DNA from: Acidimicrobiales bacterium
Lineage (GTDB): Bacteria > Actinomycetota > Acidimicrobiia > Acidimicrobiales > JABEUL01
DNA length: 5,179 nucleotides
Direction: 5' to 3'
Assembly: GCA_013044465.1 (NCBI GenBank)
Contig: JABEUL010000087.1
Span: 1-5,179 of the forward strand
This document shows positions 4,753-5,179 of the stretch, one piece after another. Numbering within the stretch: the first letter of the stretch is position 1; every line of letters begins with the position of its first letter. Under the pieces are notes generated by a model that saw only the letters and a list, made by a program, of their open reading frames with translations, had not been told where the DNA came from and did no database searches. A program made the position numbers and the translations under genes.

Positions 4753-4759
4753 TTCACCA
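4741..4759. repeat. Small inverted repeat in the bioB/acyl-CoA dehydrogenase gap
   Basis: TGGTG (4741-4745) and CACCA (4755-4759) form a 5-bp inverted repeat around 9 bases, overlapping the candidate -10 box. It could be an operator for the divergent pair, but arms this short occur by chance. Confidence 0.2.
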
Positions 4760-4760
4760 T

Positions 4761-4765
4761 GGAGG
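4761..4765 (+). promoter_or_regulatory. Shine-Dalgarno site fixing the acyl-CoA dehydrogenase start
   Basis: GGAGG lies 7 bases before the ATG at 4773-4775, an ideal spacing. It rules out the ATG at 4759-4761, which overlaps the site itself. Confidence 0.75.
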
Positions 4766-4772
4766 TTATTTA

Positions 4773-5179
4773 ATGGCATGGGATTTTTCGACTGAACCGG
4801 AATTTGAAGAGAAATTGGCCTGGATGAGGCAGTTTTGCAGAGAAGAAGTAGAACCGCTTGAAACTCTGGGTTTAAGTTATGACCAGATGATAAAGGCTAT
4901 TGCGCCGCTTCAAGAAGAGGTGAAAAAACGCGGACTCTGGGCCGCTCATCTGCCTCCAGATCTCGGTGGCCAGGGATTTGGCCAGGTAAAGCTGGGTCTA
5001 ATGCATGAAATACTTGGCAGGTGTGCATACTCACCTGTGGTCTTTGGCAATAATGCCCCAGATAGCGGCAACGCTGAGTTATTAGCGATTGGAATAAGAG
5101 AATCAGGCCGAGAGGAACAAAGGAAGAAGTGGCTGGAGCCCCTTTTAAATGGGGACAAAAGAAGCGGTTTTTCCATGAC
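4773..5179 (+). CDS. Acyl-CoA dehydrogenase, N-terminal part (ACAD10/11-like); 3' end outside window
   Basis: The 135 visible residues begin MAWDFSTEPEFEEKLAWMRQ and continue in one open frame to the right edge. The pattern fits the helical N-terminal domain of FAD-dependent acyl-CoA dehydrogenases, which oxidise acyl-CoA to the 2,3-enoyl-CoA and pass electrons to electron-transfer flavoprotein. Supporting runs are FCREEVEPLE (21-30), KKRGLWAAHLPPDLGGQGFG (51-70, the usual G-L-W-x3-L-P-x3-GG-x-G element), LGLMHEILGRC (74-84), NNAPDSGNAELL (93-104), and a helix plus loop EEQRKKWLEPLLNGDKRSGF that leads into the FAD-binding FSMT segment. NAPDSGN is typical of the ACAD10/11-like branch as I recall it. 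The catalytic glutamate is beyond the window. It is divergent from bioB and has its own promoter candidate and strong ribosome binding site, so a shared pathway is not implied. Confidence 0.9.
   Translation, partial: MAWDFSTEPEFEEKLAWMRQFCREEVEPLETLGLSYDQMIKAIAPLQEEVKKRGLWAAHLPPDLGGQGFGQVKLGLMHEILGRCAYSPVVFGNNAPDSGNAELLAIGIRESGREEQRKKWLEPLLNGDKRSGFSM

Noticed and set aside
4946..5176. Open minus-strand frame opposite the acyl-CoA dehydrogenase
   Set aside because: The plus strand encodes a clear enzyme here with a perfect ribosome binding site; the opposite frame has no recognisable motif.

Overview
The window looks like a chromosomal segment of a moderately AT-rich, probably uncultivated actinobacterium. 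The main evidence is a biotin synthase of the mycobacterial type (runs such as KTGG, PEDCHFCSQS, RYNHNLETA, LNFLNPRPGTPFA and AGGREITLG). It is followed directly by a tiny cysteine-rich gene resembling BsaP, the actinobacterial biotin synthase auxiliary protein. The assignment to Actinobacteria is inferred from protein similarity only.

Layout, left to right. Positions 1-92 (+) hold the last residues of a PLP-dependent enzyme, possibly BioF. Positions 155-831 (-) hold a two-gene HEPN/MNT toxin-antitoxin module with a 4-base ATGA overlap. Positions 832-1325 are about 490 bases without a gene; they contain a long imperfect hairpin, short repeats, a perfect 10-bp palindrome and probable promoters for the genes on both sides. 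Positions 1326-2018 (+) are bioD. A 61-codon gene of unknown function (2024-2209, -) converges on bioD with only 5 bases between them and has its own promoter and a strong ribosome binding site. A minus-strand cluster then runs in the order bioB (from 4630 or 4732 down to 3620), bsaP-like (3611-3438), a two-helix membrane protein (3407-2961) and an archaeal-type riboflavin synthase (2881-2408). Divergent from bioB, an acyl-CoA dehydrogenase starts at 4773 and runs off the right edge.

How the genes fit together: BioD makes dethiobiotin, BioB inserts sulfur to make biotin, and the BsaP-like protein would support the iron-sulfur clusters of BioB. If the left-edge fragment is BioF, a toxin-antitoxin module lies between two biotin genes. 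The riboflavin synthase may be a co-transcribed passenger, or it may link two vitamin pathways.

The most striking observation is that this BioB reads as a full-length, well-conserved protein but lacks two of the six cysteines that bind its iron-sulfur clusters. The first cysteine of the radical-SAM CxxxCxxC motif is serine, and the second cysteine ligand of the [2Fe-2S] cluster is valine. The second most notable feature is the archaeal-class riboflavin synthase in an apparently bacterial genome.
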